From Colias croceus (lineage: Eukaryota > Arthropoda > Insecta > Lepidoptera > Pieridae), in the NCBI RefSeq assembly GCF_905220415.1, contig NC_059556.1, positions 4,166,501 through 4,230,500 on the forward strand: a stretch of DNA of 64,000 nucleotides, given 5' to 3'. A program made the translations under genes and the position numbers. Shown piece after piece: positions 36,306 through 47,552 of this stretch. A model generated the notes under the pieces. The model searched no databases and was not told the origin of the DNA. It saw only the letters and a program-made list of their open reading frames with translations. Numbering within the stretch: the stretch's first letter is position 1; every line of letters begins with the position of its first letter.

Positions 36306-39300
36306 ATGGCTTCATCAGTGCAAAATAATAGAGTGTTACATTCAGGATATTGTGCATGTTGCCGAACGTGCAATATGTGGTGCTGGAGAGCATTAAAATG
36401 GCTTCCAGTGTTGTTGATAGTTTCTATTGTGACATGGTCCTATTATGCATACGTTATTCAATTGTGCATTTGTGAGTAACTCGACTGTTCTTATAAGAAA
36501 TTACTACAAAAATATGTATTAAACAAATTGATTTATATCTTTTTACAGTTACCATTGAGAGTACAGTGCAGCAATGTGTTTATCTTGTGCTATACCACAT
36601 TTTACTTATAATGTTTGTCTGGTCTTATTGGCGAACTGTATTTGCGGACATAAAGCAAATTCCAGACAAGGTGAGTGTCTATATATTTAAAAACTAATCA
36701 ATTTATTTTGTTCTTCTAAGTTAAAAATCTCTTAAGATGTCTTGAGTATCTGATCTATTTCCTGTGTTGTTGATAGACATACTTACATCAAAACCTTACA
36801 TTAACATACCTTGATGAGATTTGGGTACTTAGGAAAAATGTTGATTTGAATTCTAGTATAACTAAATATCTGAAGATCATAACTAAAATCATGTCACTTA
36901 CTATACAATAACAAGGACATCTAATATGGCCTACATTTATCAATAGAAAGTGTACTTAGCCATTATAATTTATAGACTATCAATGATAGGAATAGAAAGT
37001 CACATTCTTTCAATGGTTATCAATATAATATTATATTATTATAATTATTAATTATAATTAATAAGTCTGAAATATAAATGTTGATAAATATGAATAACTA
37101 GTTTGATCAATGATAAATGTTGATTTCTTATTTTCTTTGATTTAACTAGATATCATTTCAATTCTGGAATAAAAGTTTTTTGCTAACATATTTAACTACT
37201 TACAACTTAATTCAATAAATTGAAGAAAACATAATATGTACAAAATATATTTGTTATAAACAGTACTTTTAATATCTTTATCTGTTATCTCATTCTAACT
37301 CATTAATGAAATTCTTAGCTTATCATACACATTTTAAAATCAATAAATATAATAATTATTGTTACTGAAACATGTGAAATTTCAGTACAAACTACCTGAA
37401 GAAGAATTAGAAAAGTTATTGAGTGCGGATACAGAAGACGCGCAGCGATTGATTTTAGAGAACTATGCTAAAGATCTTCCAGTCGTCACTAGGTATTTAT
37501 TATATGATACTATTCATTAAATTATTAATTATTATGCACACTTAATGCAAGGCGAATGTGTCTTATTGAGATTAAAACACATTTTCAACCAATTTCATTG
37601 ATTATTTCTTGATCGTATAATCTACACTATCTACACTAATATTATAAAGAGGAAAACTTTGTTTGTTTGTTTATTTGATTGTAATGAATAGGCTCATAAA
37701 CTACTGGACCGAACTCTTTCACCGTTCAAAAGCTACATTATCCACGAGTAACATAGTCTAGGTTTTATCTTGGAAATCCCATGGGAACGGGAACTATGTG
37801 GGTTTTTCTTTGAAAACGCAGGCGGAAAGCTAGTATTATGCAAGCTTTCCCATATCTGTTTATATTGTTCATGATAATTTAGAATTTTTGCATAGATTTC
37901 AATATTATGTTATACACTTTTATTTATCTTTTCTCAAGAGAATAATGCAAATTTTCTCAATCCTAGACTCTTATCTGCTTTACGGAAATTCAGCCGACTA
38001 TTCTTTAATATGGAAAGCAGAAAAGAAATATTAGAAAATTTTGCTAATACTATCCCTGTTTTAACAAGGTTAGTTGTTTTATAATTGCAGTAGCTAGAAT
38101 TGAGAAAATTAGGGCAAATTCTTTTGTATAATATCTTTCCCATCCAATTGTTTACTCAAAGATTTAGTTTAATAATTAAATTTAATTGTTAATTTTTTTT
38201 TCTGCAATGGGTATAGAATGATTCTATCTTTTTGAACACCTTAATGTCAACCACACCATCTTCATCATCATAAAAATCAAAACACAAATTTTGAGGCAAA
38301 ACAATTTATTAGGTACGAAACGTTTGCTACTTAAATTGAATTCCTAACATTATAATTAAAATTCCTTATCAATTTATGCTATGAAAAAACACTTTCCAAA
38401 TCTATTAACACGAGGTGGATTTTTGAGATGGGTCAGTAAGGGTTGGTACCTTAACCGTTATAGCTACAAGAAACCAATTTACGGGTTATGAGACCATTCA
38501 ATATTATTTATTTTGAAAGTAGAATTTAAGTTTAGAAACAACTCCTAACCCGTCTCAAATCCACCCTGTATATGTAGACTATGAGTGTTTTATAATAGTA
38601 CCATAGCTACTATTTTGTCATAGTAGTGAGCATTGCAAATTCCAGAACAATGTCTGGCTCGGTCCGCTACTGCAATCGATGTGTGCTGGTGAAGCCGGAT
38701 CGCGCACACCACTGCAGCATATGCTCCCGCTGCGTGCTCAAGATGGACCACCACTGCCCGTGGGTCAACAACTGCGTGTGCTTCCACAACTACAAGTTCT
38801 TCATGCTGTTCCTTGGATATGCGCTGATGTATTGTATCTTCATCATGTCCACATGCCTGCCGTACTTCATACGGTTTTGGAAGGTATGTTTGTAAATTGT
38901 GTATATTGTGATTGTGAGCTTCACAGCTTACTTTTTGCTTATCTGTCAGTTTAAGTGACAGATAATTTATTATGTACATTTACTTCAAGTGTCACATTGG
39001 GTATGAACAATATTAGTAAGCGGTGAATCCAACCATTAGACTGTTTAATTAGAAATAATAAAGTAAAGGTTGTTATTAGTGGCAGTGTTAAATACCAAAA
39101 GCCTTATGCTGTAGTTTAAAGGAATAATGATGATGATTTGAATTTATTTTGATTTTGTGATTAGACTTTATTTACTTTATTATAATCAATTTTTATTCGA
39201 TTTCATAATAATTATATTATAGCTGTATGTGGCATATAGCACAGCCATGACTTTGCAATTTCGTATTTTCCCATAATCTTATCTCTTTTGCTTTGAAGTT

Positions 39301-42300
39301 TGCTTCATTATAGTAAAAAGATAAGGAAAACTTGAATTCAGTTGGTCTTGGTCTATTGCAGCATGAGATAGTTATGTGTATATATGATCGCCTAAATAGA
39401 TTAGATGGGTTATATTATGTATAGTATATTATGGCTGACAATTGCAGATGTATCAGGAATACAAACATGCCCACTGCGATCGTCTGATTGACACCGGCTC
39501 ATTTACTAAGCAATGCATGGAGATTATTGATGTAACCCTCTTTTATAACTCGGCTTGATAATTAGATCTGTAGAAGTAGTTCAATGGCCATCACCATATT
39601 ATAGTATATTTATATATATTGTTTTTTTTTTTAAATAGCTTTTCGCCCGCGGCTTTTCCCGCTTCGTCTAAAACCTTATAGATGATATACTTAAAACTTT
39701 CTCTTATATCACTCTATTTATAAAAGAAACACCATCAAAATCTGTAATTTAAAAGATCTAATCATACAGACACATGCATGGCGGAACGCGACTTTGTTTT
39801 ATAGTATGTAGTGAAGGACAAGGTATTATATTGATTCATGAGTAGTGAAGCGATGAATAAGTAGATGCGTAATATGAATGTGTACTACAAGATATTGAAT
39901 ATGCTTAACATATTAGGATACAATTAGTCATTGGTAGTGCCATATACATGGTATAGACGTTCCACATTGTTATTTCTTATTACATACTAGCTTTCCGCCC
40001 GCGGCTTTGCGTTTTCAAAGAAAAACTCGTTCCCGTAGTATTTCCGGGATAAAACCTATCCTATGTCCTTTCTCGGGTATCAAAATATCTCTATACCAAA
40101 TTTCATTCAAATTGGTTCAGTAGTTAAGGCGTGATTGAGTAACAGACAGACAGACAGAGTTACTGTCGCATTTATAATATTAGTATGGATTATTTTACAT
40201 ATAAAGGGCTATGTTATAGAAAAATTATTGATAAGTTAAAAAAAAATGACAGAATGTGAATTTTGTTTTTCAAATCGCAGTGGGAATGATGATATCTTTT
40301 AGTGTAGTTTTTTAATAAACTATGTGGAACGTTTTATGCAATATAGATAAGGTATAATTAGTAGATTAATTGTTGCATTAATTAAAATGCTATTAGTGAT
40401 AATTATAATATGTAATAACAATATTAATGTATGCTAATTTGCTTCCATCTACATCTGAAGTAGATTTTAGGTAGTTGGTAGTTTTTTCACAGATTTCAAC
40501 TGCTTTTCTAAGTTTGCAATTTCACAGCCTGTGACGTGTTTTTTTATCTTTTGTGTAAACAAAATATCAGTGTATGAGATAATTCACATACCAGTAGAGA
40601 TTAACCTAATACACAAGTCGGACAATTTACACTATATCAGAACATAAATGTATTAAAGATTATCCATGCATATAATATTGTAATGTATTCTAAGTAATTT
40701 GACGACTAACTAATAGAAGTCACTGATAGCCCACTTGCGGCTCATATTTTCATACAAATTGACAAATAAGATAAACAGGACACACCCAGAAGTTTTTAAC
40801 TGGTCGTATTAAGTCTCATTAGTCATATATTATGTGATATGAATATTTAACTTCACATTCTTTACGCTTTGCTATGCTAATTAAAAGGAAAGATTACATT
40901 TTTTTAAACTTGTAATGGATATAATCATAGCTATAACTACTAAAAATATTATGATAAAATGGTCACCTATATATTATAGCCTATATTGTGAATATGCCTG
41001 GGTAACAAAGCCTTTTTTATTGTTTTTATCCCGGGGCAATACACATGATGCAAGAGCAAAGTAATCAGCAAATTACCTACTGTCATGGAAATTACGATGT
41101 TAAAGGAAAATTAAGATAGATTACTTAATTATCTCATTGAACATTTCTTCGTTGAGGCGTCGCTTTAATTAATAAATTGACCATGCCAACTTAAACCTTG
41201 ACACAGAAATGTATCGCGTGCCAGTAATATAGTATAGTATAGTATAGTAATAAGCTATTAAATATTTAAAAGTTTGTGGCTAGTTTATAGGGTATCCCCT
41301 TTCATATGATTACAATAAATGTCACCGGTCACCTGTAATCAACTACATAATATTATTGTACAATATAATGCGTGATATCTAACATTTTCCTCCGTTAAGT
41401 CATAATTATCAACATGTGAAAAACCTGTATCGATTATCTTACGTGAAATGGCAGCGCACATTACAAACAAGGGATTGCTGTTACATTTCCCGCTTTTATT
41501 ACTTTCGAATCAAAGTATTTAATTGTAATGAATTATAATAATAAAGAATAATCTAAAATATCTTTCCGCCCGCGGCTTCGTCCGCTTTGTCTAAACCTAA
41601 TAAATATATACTAGAACCTTCCCCTAGAATCATTGTCGAATAAAAAAATCTGCATCAAAATCCGTTGTGTAGTTTTAAAGAATAATAAAAATAAAGTATA
41701 CATACATACAAACAGACGCGCGGAGCGACTTTGCTTTATACCATTTAGTGACATACTTAAATATAATAAAAAATTAAAAAACGCTCAAATAATGCACAAC
41801 ACAATTGATTTCTAATATATTTTATTAATTCCTTGTGTTATACAGGATGATGTTTTCAGGATCATGTTTTCAGGATCATGTTTGATTTTTTTTTTTTTAT
41901 TAAATACAGGGTGATTTCGGCGCCCCGGGCAGTGCGGGGAGGTACCACATTGTGTTCGCGTTCTTCGTGGCGCTAATGTTCGCCATTTCGCTCGGCTCGC
42001 TGTTCGGCTACCACTGTTACTTGGTCACGCATAATAGGACAACTTTGGGTGAGTACGGGTCTAAGGAAACTGGTTTAATTTGTGTTTTGTTGGCTTTGAA
42101 TATGCTAGTGAAAAATCCCATCTTATTTGGCAATTTAGCAGAATGTCTGAAAATTCTCTCGCTCTTCTATTCAAATCTCAATTACATGCGATAATTTAAC
42201 CGTGATGAAGAACTTCAACGGTATATGTATGTGTAGGTCGTAGGAGAACAAAATAAGAGAAGACAAATTTAATACAGCACCTAAATATATATTTAATCAT

Positions 42301-44620
42301 AGTCATATTAATTGTATAACAGCTGATCATTTTTATATTGTAGATACTATTTACTTGTAATAATTGCCATTAAATTTAATAATATACATTTTATCATGAT
42401 GTAATAGCAAGAAATATATGAAACTTTAAACATTTGATCATGTTTTTAAGTATTAAATAAGAGTTTGGTTTCAGATATGCTTGTGTCATACAACCGCACG
42501 GGCAGTCCGACGGGACAGATCATAAACTCTATGCTTAAAACCATGATCAATGGTAACTTGCTATATAATCTGTAGACGTTGCGTTTGTTATCTATGGTCA
42601 TAATATTTTTAGTCTGTAGACGTTGCGTTTGTTATCTATGGTCGTAATGTTTTGGTCTGTGGATCAGTGACATTTTAGATTAAATTAAAATTTTGCAATA
42701 GGTACTGTACGGAAAGGTGAATAAATGTAATTTTATTTAAAATATGTTAATATATGTAGCAGTATAATTTCATTTATGAAATATAAATGTTTAAGGAAAA
42801 TACGAGTAATGTATTAAGTTACATAGATGATATACATGTTTGTGTGCGCAGGGGGGGGGGGAATTAAACATGCAAAAAAAAACGGCCTCATAGCTGTGTT
42901 GAAATGAAATTTTCAGAAGCGTTCCGAGCGCCAATGTTCCGAGGTGGCGCTGACAAGAATGGCTTCTCTCTCGGCGCGTACAACAACTTCAAGGAGGTGT
43001 TCGGCAACAGCCCCAATTTGTGGCTGCTGCCCGTATTCACCAGGTAACACACACACTCAAACTCAAACTCAACTAAACTACACTTTTTTTAGATGAGCTT
43101 CAACTCAAACTGAAACTCAACTAAACTACACTTTTTTTAGATGAGCTCATACTGAAACTCAACTCAAATAGATATTTTTTAGATGAGCTTTGGAATCGTC
43201 GAAATCGTGACTATGAACATTAAACAACAAGACTCACAATCGCGCTCAAAAATTGTCCGAAGAAAAACTCTGCCCACGCGTGTATTAGGCAGAGTTTTCT
43301 AATGAGTGATATATTAGACTTTGAACTTTACCGCCATGCAATAAGATATTAATTTCAGTGTATGTTTTATACAAGGCCGTTCGGACAATTTTTGACGACC
43401 TTTAAATAGGTAATTGTGAGTGTATACTTGTTTATAGTATGTTATGGTCAAAATACATAATTTAATACTTACCACACTATAGGCTAGCTAGTACGTGTAG
43501 TAGTCTAGACTTGACTAGGTGTGAAAAATTTAATGTTAGTCACGATTTTAATCTGATTGGGATAATTTTTATACAGATTTTAATTCAATTGGAGGTTTTA
43601 TTAGTAATATATTTTTATTGTTGTTTTTGTGTACAAAATTATTATAAATGCATCAACTGTGTGTGCATGTTGCGTGTGTAAAAAGAAGTGAATGACGTAA
43701 CATTTTGTGGCGTTTTTTGAACGGAGTGTATTTTATATTAGTGACCGTTGTTTTACGTATACATAAGCAAGTAATTTTACTAATATTATTTATCTATGTA
43801 TGTTTATTCATCCTCGACTCCATCTTTAATAATATATGTGTATCATTTTATAAGTATTATGTGTTATTATTGTACTAATTGCTGAGTGATTGAAAGAATG
43901 TCTGTTTCATGAGTGTTAAAATATGAAATAAGTCTTTGAATGTAAATCATGCATTTCACTTCATTACGCGCGCTATGCCTATTTGAACTTTATTGTAATA
44001 TTTATTTTTTAATATTATTTATTATATACCTATAATCACTATATAATATATGTATTATGTATGTTTATTAATAAAGTATATATGCAGATTATGTATACAT
44101 AAAAATAGTAGGTACATTTACTATCCTGGGAGACTACAAAACTACAGTTTGAGTTATATTGTGCATGATAAACATAATAGCAGGTTCGGTTTGTTCACGT
44201 ATGTTTCCAAAATATGAATGACCCTTGATAATGCTTAGTTAGTTAGCGAACAAACTGGATACTAACAAACGACTGAATTAATGATTAGTTTGTCATAACA
44301 ATCATAGTAGCTTCGTATTTATTTTGCATTTCACACTCACAAAACGAGAGCGTAACAAATGAATAGTCACTAAACAAGCATGGTACATGAGTGGCGAACG
44401 TCGGAGCGTACGCCGTACAGTATGCGACGGGCGTGTGGGCACAGTTCACGCAAATGTAAACGCTATTTACATCCATAGCCTAGGAGACGGGTGCGAATTT
44501 CCCGTGCGTCGCGAGCACCAGCTGCAAACGTTCACGACGCCGCAAGAGACGCACGGGTACGAATCTATGGGCATCACGCGCTCAAGGTCAGAGCAAACGC
44601 ACATGACGCACATACCTTGA
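36306..44620 (+). CDS. DHHC palmitoyltransferase, ZDHHC2/15/20 group
   Basis: Core exons: 36306-36471, 36549-36670, 37386-37492, 38646-38883, 41910-42048, 42917-43043 and 44479-44620, all in phase, 346 residues (relatives are about 340-365). It S-acylates cysteines of membrane proteins from an endomembrane or plasma membrane site (family knowledge). Four membrane segments are visible: LPVLLIVSIVTWSYYAYVI, CVYLVLYHILLIMFVWSYW, FFMLFLGYALMYCIFIM and IVFAFFVALMFAISLGSL. The Cys-rich domain runs from RYCNRC with HHCSIC to KMDHHCPWVNNC (DHHC at 166-169). TTLE forms the conserved TTxE at the exon 42048/42917 junction. Extra candidate exons lie at 37941, 39448, 42475 and 47155. AATAAA follows the stop by two bases and recurs about 70 bp on. 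Confidence 0.93.
37630..37833 (+). mobile_element. Helitron-like repeat in a DHHC-gene intron
   Basis: TCTACACTAATATTATAAAG start, AGGAAAACTTTGTTTG, GGCTCATAAACTACTGGACC, and a GGCGGAAAGCTAG end. It lies between the constitutive and the candidate alternative exon. Confidence 0.65.
37941..38068 (+). other. Candidate mutually exclusive exon of the DHHC gene
   Basis: Begins after a pyrimidine-rich AG at 37939-37940 and ends AACAAG/GTTAGT. Phase (0 in, 2 out) equals that of exon 37386-37492, so it could replace it. Its product resembles that exon at both ends: RLLSA for KLLSA and ILENFANTIPVLTR for ILENYAKDLPVVTR. A second acceptor at 37966 would make it a 102-bp frame-neutral cassette instead. 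Confidence 0.65.
39448..39531 (+). other. Candidate 84-bp cassette exon of the DHHC gene
   Basis: Bounded by AATTGCAG and GAT/GTAACC, open in the gene frame (MYQEYKHAHCDRLIDTGSFT...), phase 0 at both ends. Inclusion adds 28 residues in the loop between the third and fourth membrane segments. It is not part of the usual family alignment as I know it. Confidence 0.45.
39637..39830 (-). mobile_element. Degenerate Helitron-like fragment
   Basis: Starts TAGCTTTTCGCCCGCGGCTT, followed by CTTCGTCTAAAACCTTATAG. Related to 41561-41745. The far boundary is uncertain. Confidence 0.45.
39987..40189 (-). mobile_element. Helitron-like (Lep1-type) repeat copy
   Basis: CTAGCTTTCCGCCCGCGGCT at one end, then the ATCAAAATATCTCTATACCA core, (ACAG)n and TTATAATATTAGTATGGA. 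Intronic in the DHHC gene. Confidence 0.7.
41561..41745 (-). mobile_element. Degenerate Helitron-like fragment
   Basis: TCTTTCCGCCCGCGGCTTCG end, then ATCAAAATCCGTTGTGTAG and ACAAACAGACGCGCGGAGCG. Intronic; boundaries approximate. Confidence 0.5.
42475..42552 (+). other. Candidate 78-bp cassette exon splitting the TTxE motif
   Basis: Bounded by GGTTTCAG and ATG/GTAACT, phase 1 at both ends, reading DMLVSYNRTGSPTGQIINSM and a few more residues. It falls exactly at the junction that forms the Glu of TTLE. Inclusion gives TTLD plus 25 more residues. Confidence 0.55.
43057..43190. repeat. Short tandem repeat with CTCAAACT units
   Basis: Three imperfect copies of a block with ACTCAAACT, ACTACACTTTTTTTAGATGA and GCT, directly downstream of the splice donor at 43044. 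Confidence 0.7.
43232..43421. mobile_element. MITE with ACTCACAAT inverted ends
   Basis: ACTCACAAT...CAAAAATTGTCCGA at the left pairs with TCGGACAATTTTTG...ATTGTGAGT at the right. Inside lies AACTCTGCC...GGCAGAGTTTTCTAATGA, shared with the copy at 44697. Confidence 0.65.
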
Positions 44621-44696
44621 GAATAAAAATGCGATCGCTATAGGCGTGCCTTTCAAACTTTCTGTTATTTTTGTTGATGTACGATAAATAAATAGG

Positions 44697-44843
44697 CTCA
44701 CAATCGCGCAAAAGTTGTTCGTACCAAAACTCTGCTTTCGCGAGTTAATACTCGTGCCTAATGGCAGAGTTTGCTAATGACTTTAAAAATTACTGTAATG
44801 TAATGAGGTGCTATTTTCAATGAAAGTTTTATATGATTGTGCG
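44697..44843. mobile_element. Diverged second copy of the ACTCACAAT MITE
   Basis: CTCACAATCGCGC, AACTCTGC, GCAGAGTTTGCTAATGA and GATTGTGCG follow the same order as 43232-43421. It lies just past the first terminal exon of the DHHC gene. Confidence 0.55.
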
Positions 44844-44934
44844 TCTAGGTATTTATAGTATGTCAATGATTATTTTATATTATTGCCATCCCACTTTTGA
44901 TTGCTAGTTTGCATTTGCGTTATAATATTTTAAC

Positions 44935-45130
44935 CAAGAAGCTTATATCTAATACACTGGAGATTGCACTATGAACGTTGACTTGTCACGCCTGGTTGTT
45001 TTTTGTCCCTTTCACACCTAACTTGGCAAGTTGGTGTGAAAGGGATGAAGGCGTCATTCAAGGTCATACCTTCCCGTGACTAGTCATCGTTCAAAGTGCA
45101 ATCTCCAGTGTATTAGATATAAGCTTCTTG
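44935..45130. mobile_element. hAT-type MITE with 8-bp target duplication
   Basis: The ends CAAGAAGCTTATATCTAATA and its reverse complement pair over about 40 bp. Identical ATTTTAAC flanks sit at 44927-44934 and 45131-45138. A second hairpin (CCCTTTCACACC...GGTGTGAAAGGG) sits in the middle. The 8-bp duplication points to the hAT superfamily. Confidence 0.8.
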
Positions 45131-45138
45131 ATTTTAAC

Positions 45139-47154
45139 GCATTCACGGTTGTATGTGTGCGTCTCGTTTGTGATTTTTGGGATTTGACATGACTTTTATA
45201 AATATAGGTAGTTTAACTCATAGATCGCGCGAGATTTGGTCAGTAGATGGGTTCCATGGTAATAAATAGATTTTTGAGTAAATACGAGGTATATTTAAAT
45301 GTATGTGTGCACAGTTTTGTAATTGTTTATGTGATTAATACACAGAATACTTGTGATGTCTGTACGTTGTACTATTTTTCATAAGATTTCATATAATAGA
45401 AACGTTGAATGGCATACCTATAGTAGTTTGTATGCGAATAAAAATTATTTGTATTTTCTTAATTTTTTAGTCGAGAACTTTAATTAATGTAGATAAAATT
45501 ACTTTTGTAGATAATAAAATCGTATAAAATAAATAATTATTTCGATTCGCCGATAGTCATTAGTAATATTCTACTGTAGTGTTGTGAAAACGCGGGTGTT
45601 TTTTAGAATTTCAGTTGTGACTACAAATTCTTGAAGCGGTATTGAGTAAAAATGTGCATTTTTGCACTTATTATTGCAGTTCTACTTTATTAACGAGGCA
45701 GATTTGATATTTAAGCTAGTGCTTTGTAAAGGCAACTCAATACCTTGCCAATATATGCCAAAATGTTGTTATTTTTTATACATGCTCTTTTAATATGATA
45801 AGGTCTTGAATATTCCGTACATTTTTTTAATTATTTTTAATGCTATGTATTATTATGCAAAATTTAAAATAAATGTCTTCCAATTTATACGAAATTGTAT
45901 AGTTTTGCATACTTGTGTCCAATACCAGTTAGGTAACAGATTCGATATATTTTTATACTCAAGATATGTGACCCGAGGTCGTGAATTACAACGAATTTTA
46001 ATGTAAAATAACGCATTAGCTTATGCATTTATTTTCGAGCTCTATACAACACACAAGACTGATAATGCTATAGTGTAATACAGTACTGGATATATTTTGT
46101 AAGTTTTTTTGTGCACAATAAATGTTTTGTTCCTTTTTTATTTCTTTTATTTTTTTATACGCCAGTACACGCTTTGACGACAGTCAGATATATAGAGACG
46201 CTTTGCTTCGCCGAGAGAACGATAGTTGAACAAGCAAGCAAATGGATGCATACAAATATATATTTAACACAATTGGCAACAGATTTCGTCAGTGTGATGT
46301 ATAATCGAAAATACACACAATAACCAATCATGCTTTTTTATTTACACTGCTTTAAGAGAACTCAATTATAGAGATACACTTTTGGAGGCGTATAAGGATT
46401 TATTTTTATTTTATTCATTCTCTCTCAGTCTGAAATCATCGGATGCTTCTATGGTAACATTGACATAATATCTAGAATAATAAATAAGCAGTAGCAACTT
46501 GTATAAAATTAAAAATTTTAGCCTGTTATAGTTAGTATAGTTATAGTCTACATAGACAAAGAGAGTGTTACACTAGAAGCAACCGAATTGAACACTAATT
46601 TCTAACTTACCGATTTGTCACTTTGACACAAAGCAATAGAGGTCAATTTCGAATGAGGTTTTATTGGATTTTAGCGTGGAGATGGCACACGAGACTGAGA
46701 GATGGAGACTTTGCCCCCGACGGGGGAGGACCGTCCCGCAAATAGTATAAGGAAAACACACTTTCACAATTTACTTTCGTTATATTATTATTATGTTTAT
46801 ATTTAAATAAAATCCTTCCAAAGAACTTACGCTTTTCATTCATCAGCATCGAGTCGAGATTTTTCAAAATTATGTCATTCACTTCTTTGTACCCCTTAAA
46901 GAGAGAGATTTGTGTCCTTTTGCATGCTACAAGTAGCAGGCATTTAGCGTAGGTGTGACTTAGAGTGCTTGTGTTAGTGAAATAGAAATCGCTAGACGTC
47001 GTACCGAAATAGCTCCTATAGAATTTTGGCTTACACATAGGCTAAGAGAACATTTATAAGTATTTCATGTACACCAAATCGCTTGCACATCATTTCCTTT
47101 CACTTCCACAACGTTGGCACAAAACGACTGAGTATAAAGGGGCTTGTGCTATAG
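45139..47154. other. Non-coding region between the two DHHC terminal exons
   Basis: 3' UTR of the shorter isoform and/or intron of the longer one. A 125-codon minus-strand ORF at 46661-47038 has no recognisable family and is not called. Confidence 0.45.
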
Positions 47155-47338
47155 TTTGGGCGACGCGATGGTGTTCCCGCAGCCGCAGCAGGACGAGGAT
47201 ACGGAGTCGCTGCTGAGCTCCCGCGGAGATCGCTGGGAGCGGGGGGAGTGCGGGGTGCGGGGGGAGCGCGGGGTGCGAGGGGAGCGCTGGGGGACGCGCT
47301 TCGACGACCGCGACAGCTCCTCGTACGACGAGCTCTGA
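47155..47338 (+). other. Alternative terminal exon of the DHHC gene
   Basis: The acceptor TGCTATAG is followed by a frame in phase with exon 42917-43043. It reads SLGDAMVFPQPQQDEDTESL and ends SSSYDEL. The other terminal exon (44479) starts SLGDGCEFPVRR, so the two look related. It would give a 360-residue isoform with a G-rich, GERGVR-repeat tail. AATAAA lies at 47547, 209 bp past the stop. Confidence 0.7.
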
Positions 47339-47546
47339 GTGTAGGGCTGGTCACGGTTACGGGACTCAGGCTTAGTCTATTATGTGTAAAGGTGTAGGAA
47401 GGTTGCTTCATGATAATAGCACAGTATTACAATATTATTTCCTACAGTAAGGAAACGCCTTTGATGTCGCGCGATGCCGCCGCCAGCGTAGGTACTTACG
47501 CTGCCACACGAAAATACGCTAGGGTTGCAAGTTGCAACAAATGGGA

Positions 47547-47552
47547 AATAAA
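47547..47552 (+). terminator. Candidate poly(A) signal for the long DHHC isoform
   Basis: AATAAA 209 bp past the stop at 47338. Confidence 0.5.

Noticed and set aside
41821..41909. Possible MITE end at ACAGGATGATG / ACAGGGTGATT next to a DHHC exon
   Set aside because: The second ACAGG is the native splice acceptor of exon 41910-42048. No matching inverted end was found.
46661..47038. 125-codon minus-strand ORF
   Set aside because: No recognisable domain, no splice-consistent neighbour and no coding-like composition. It may be a chance ORF or an old repeat.
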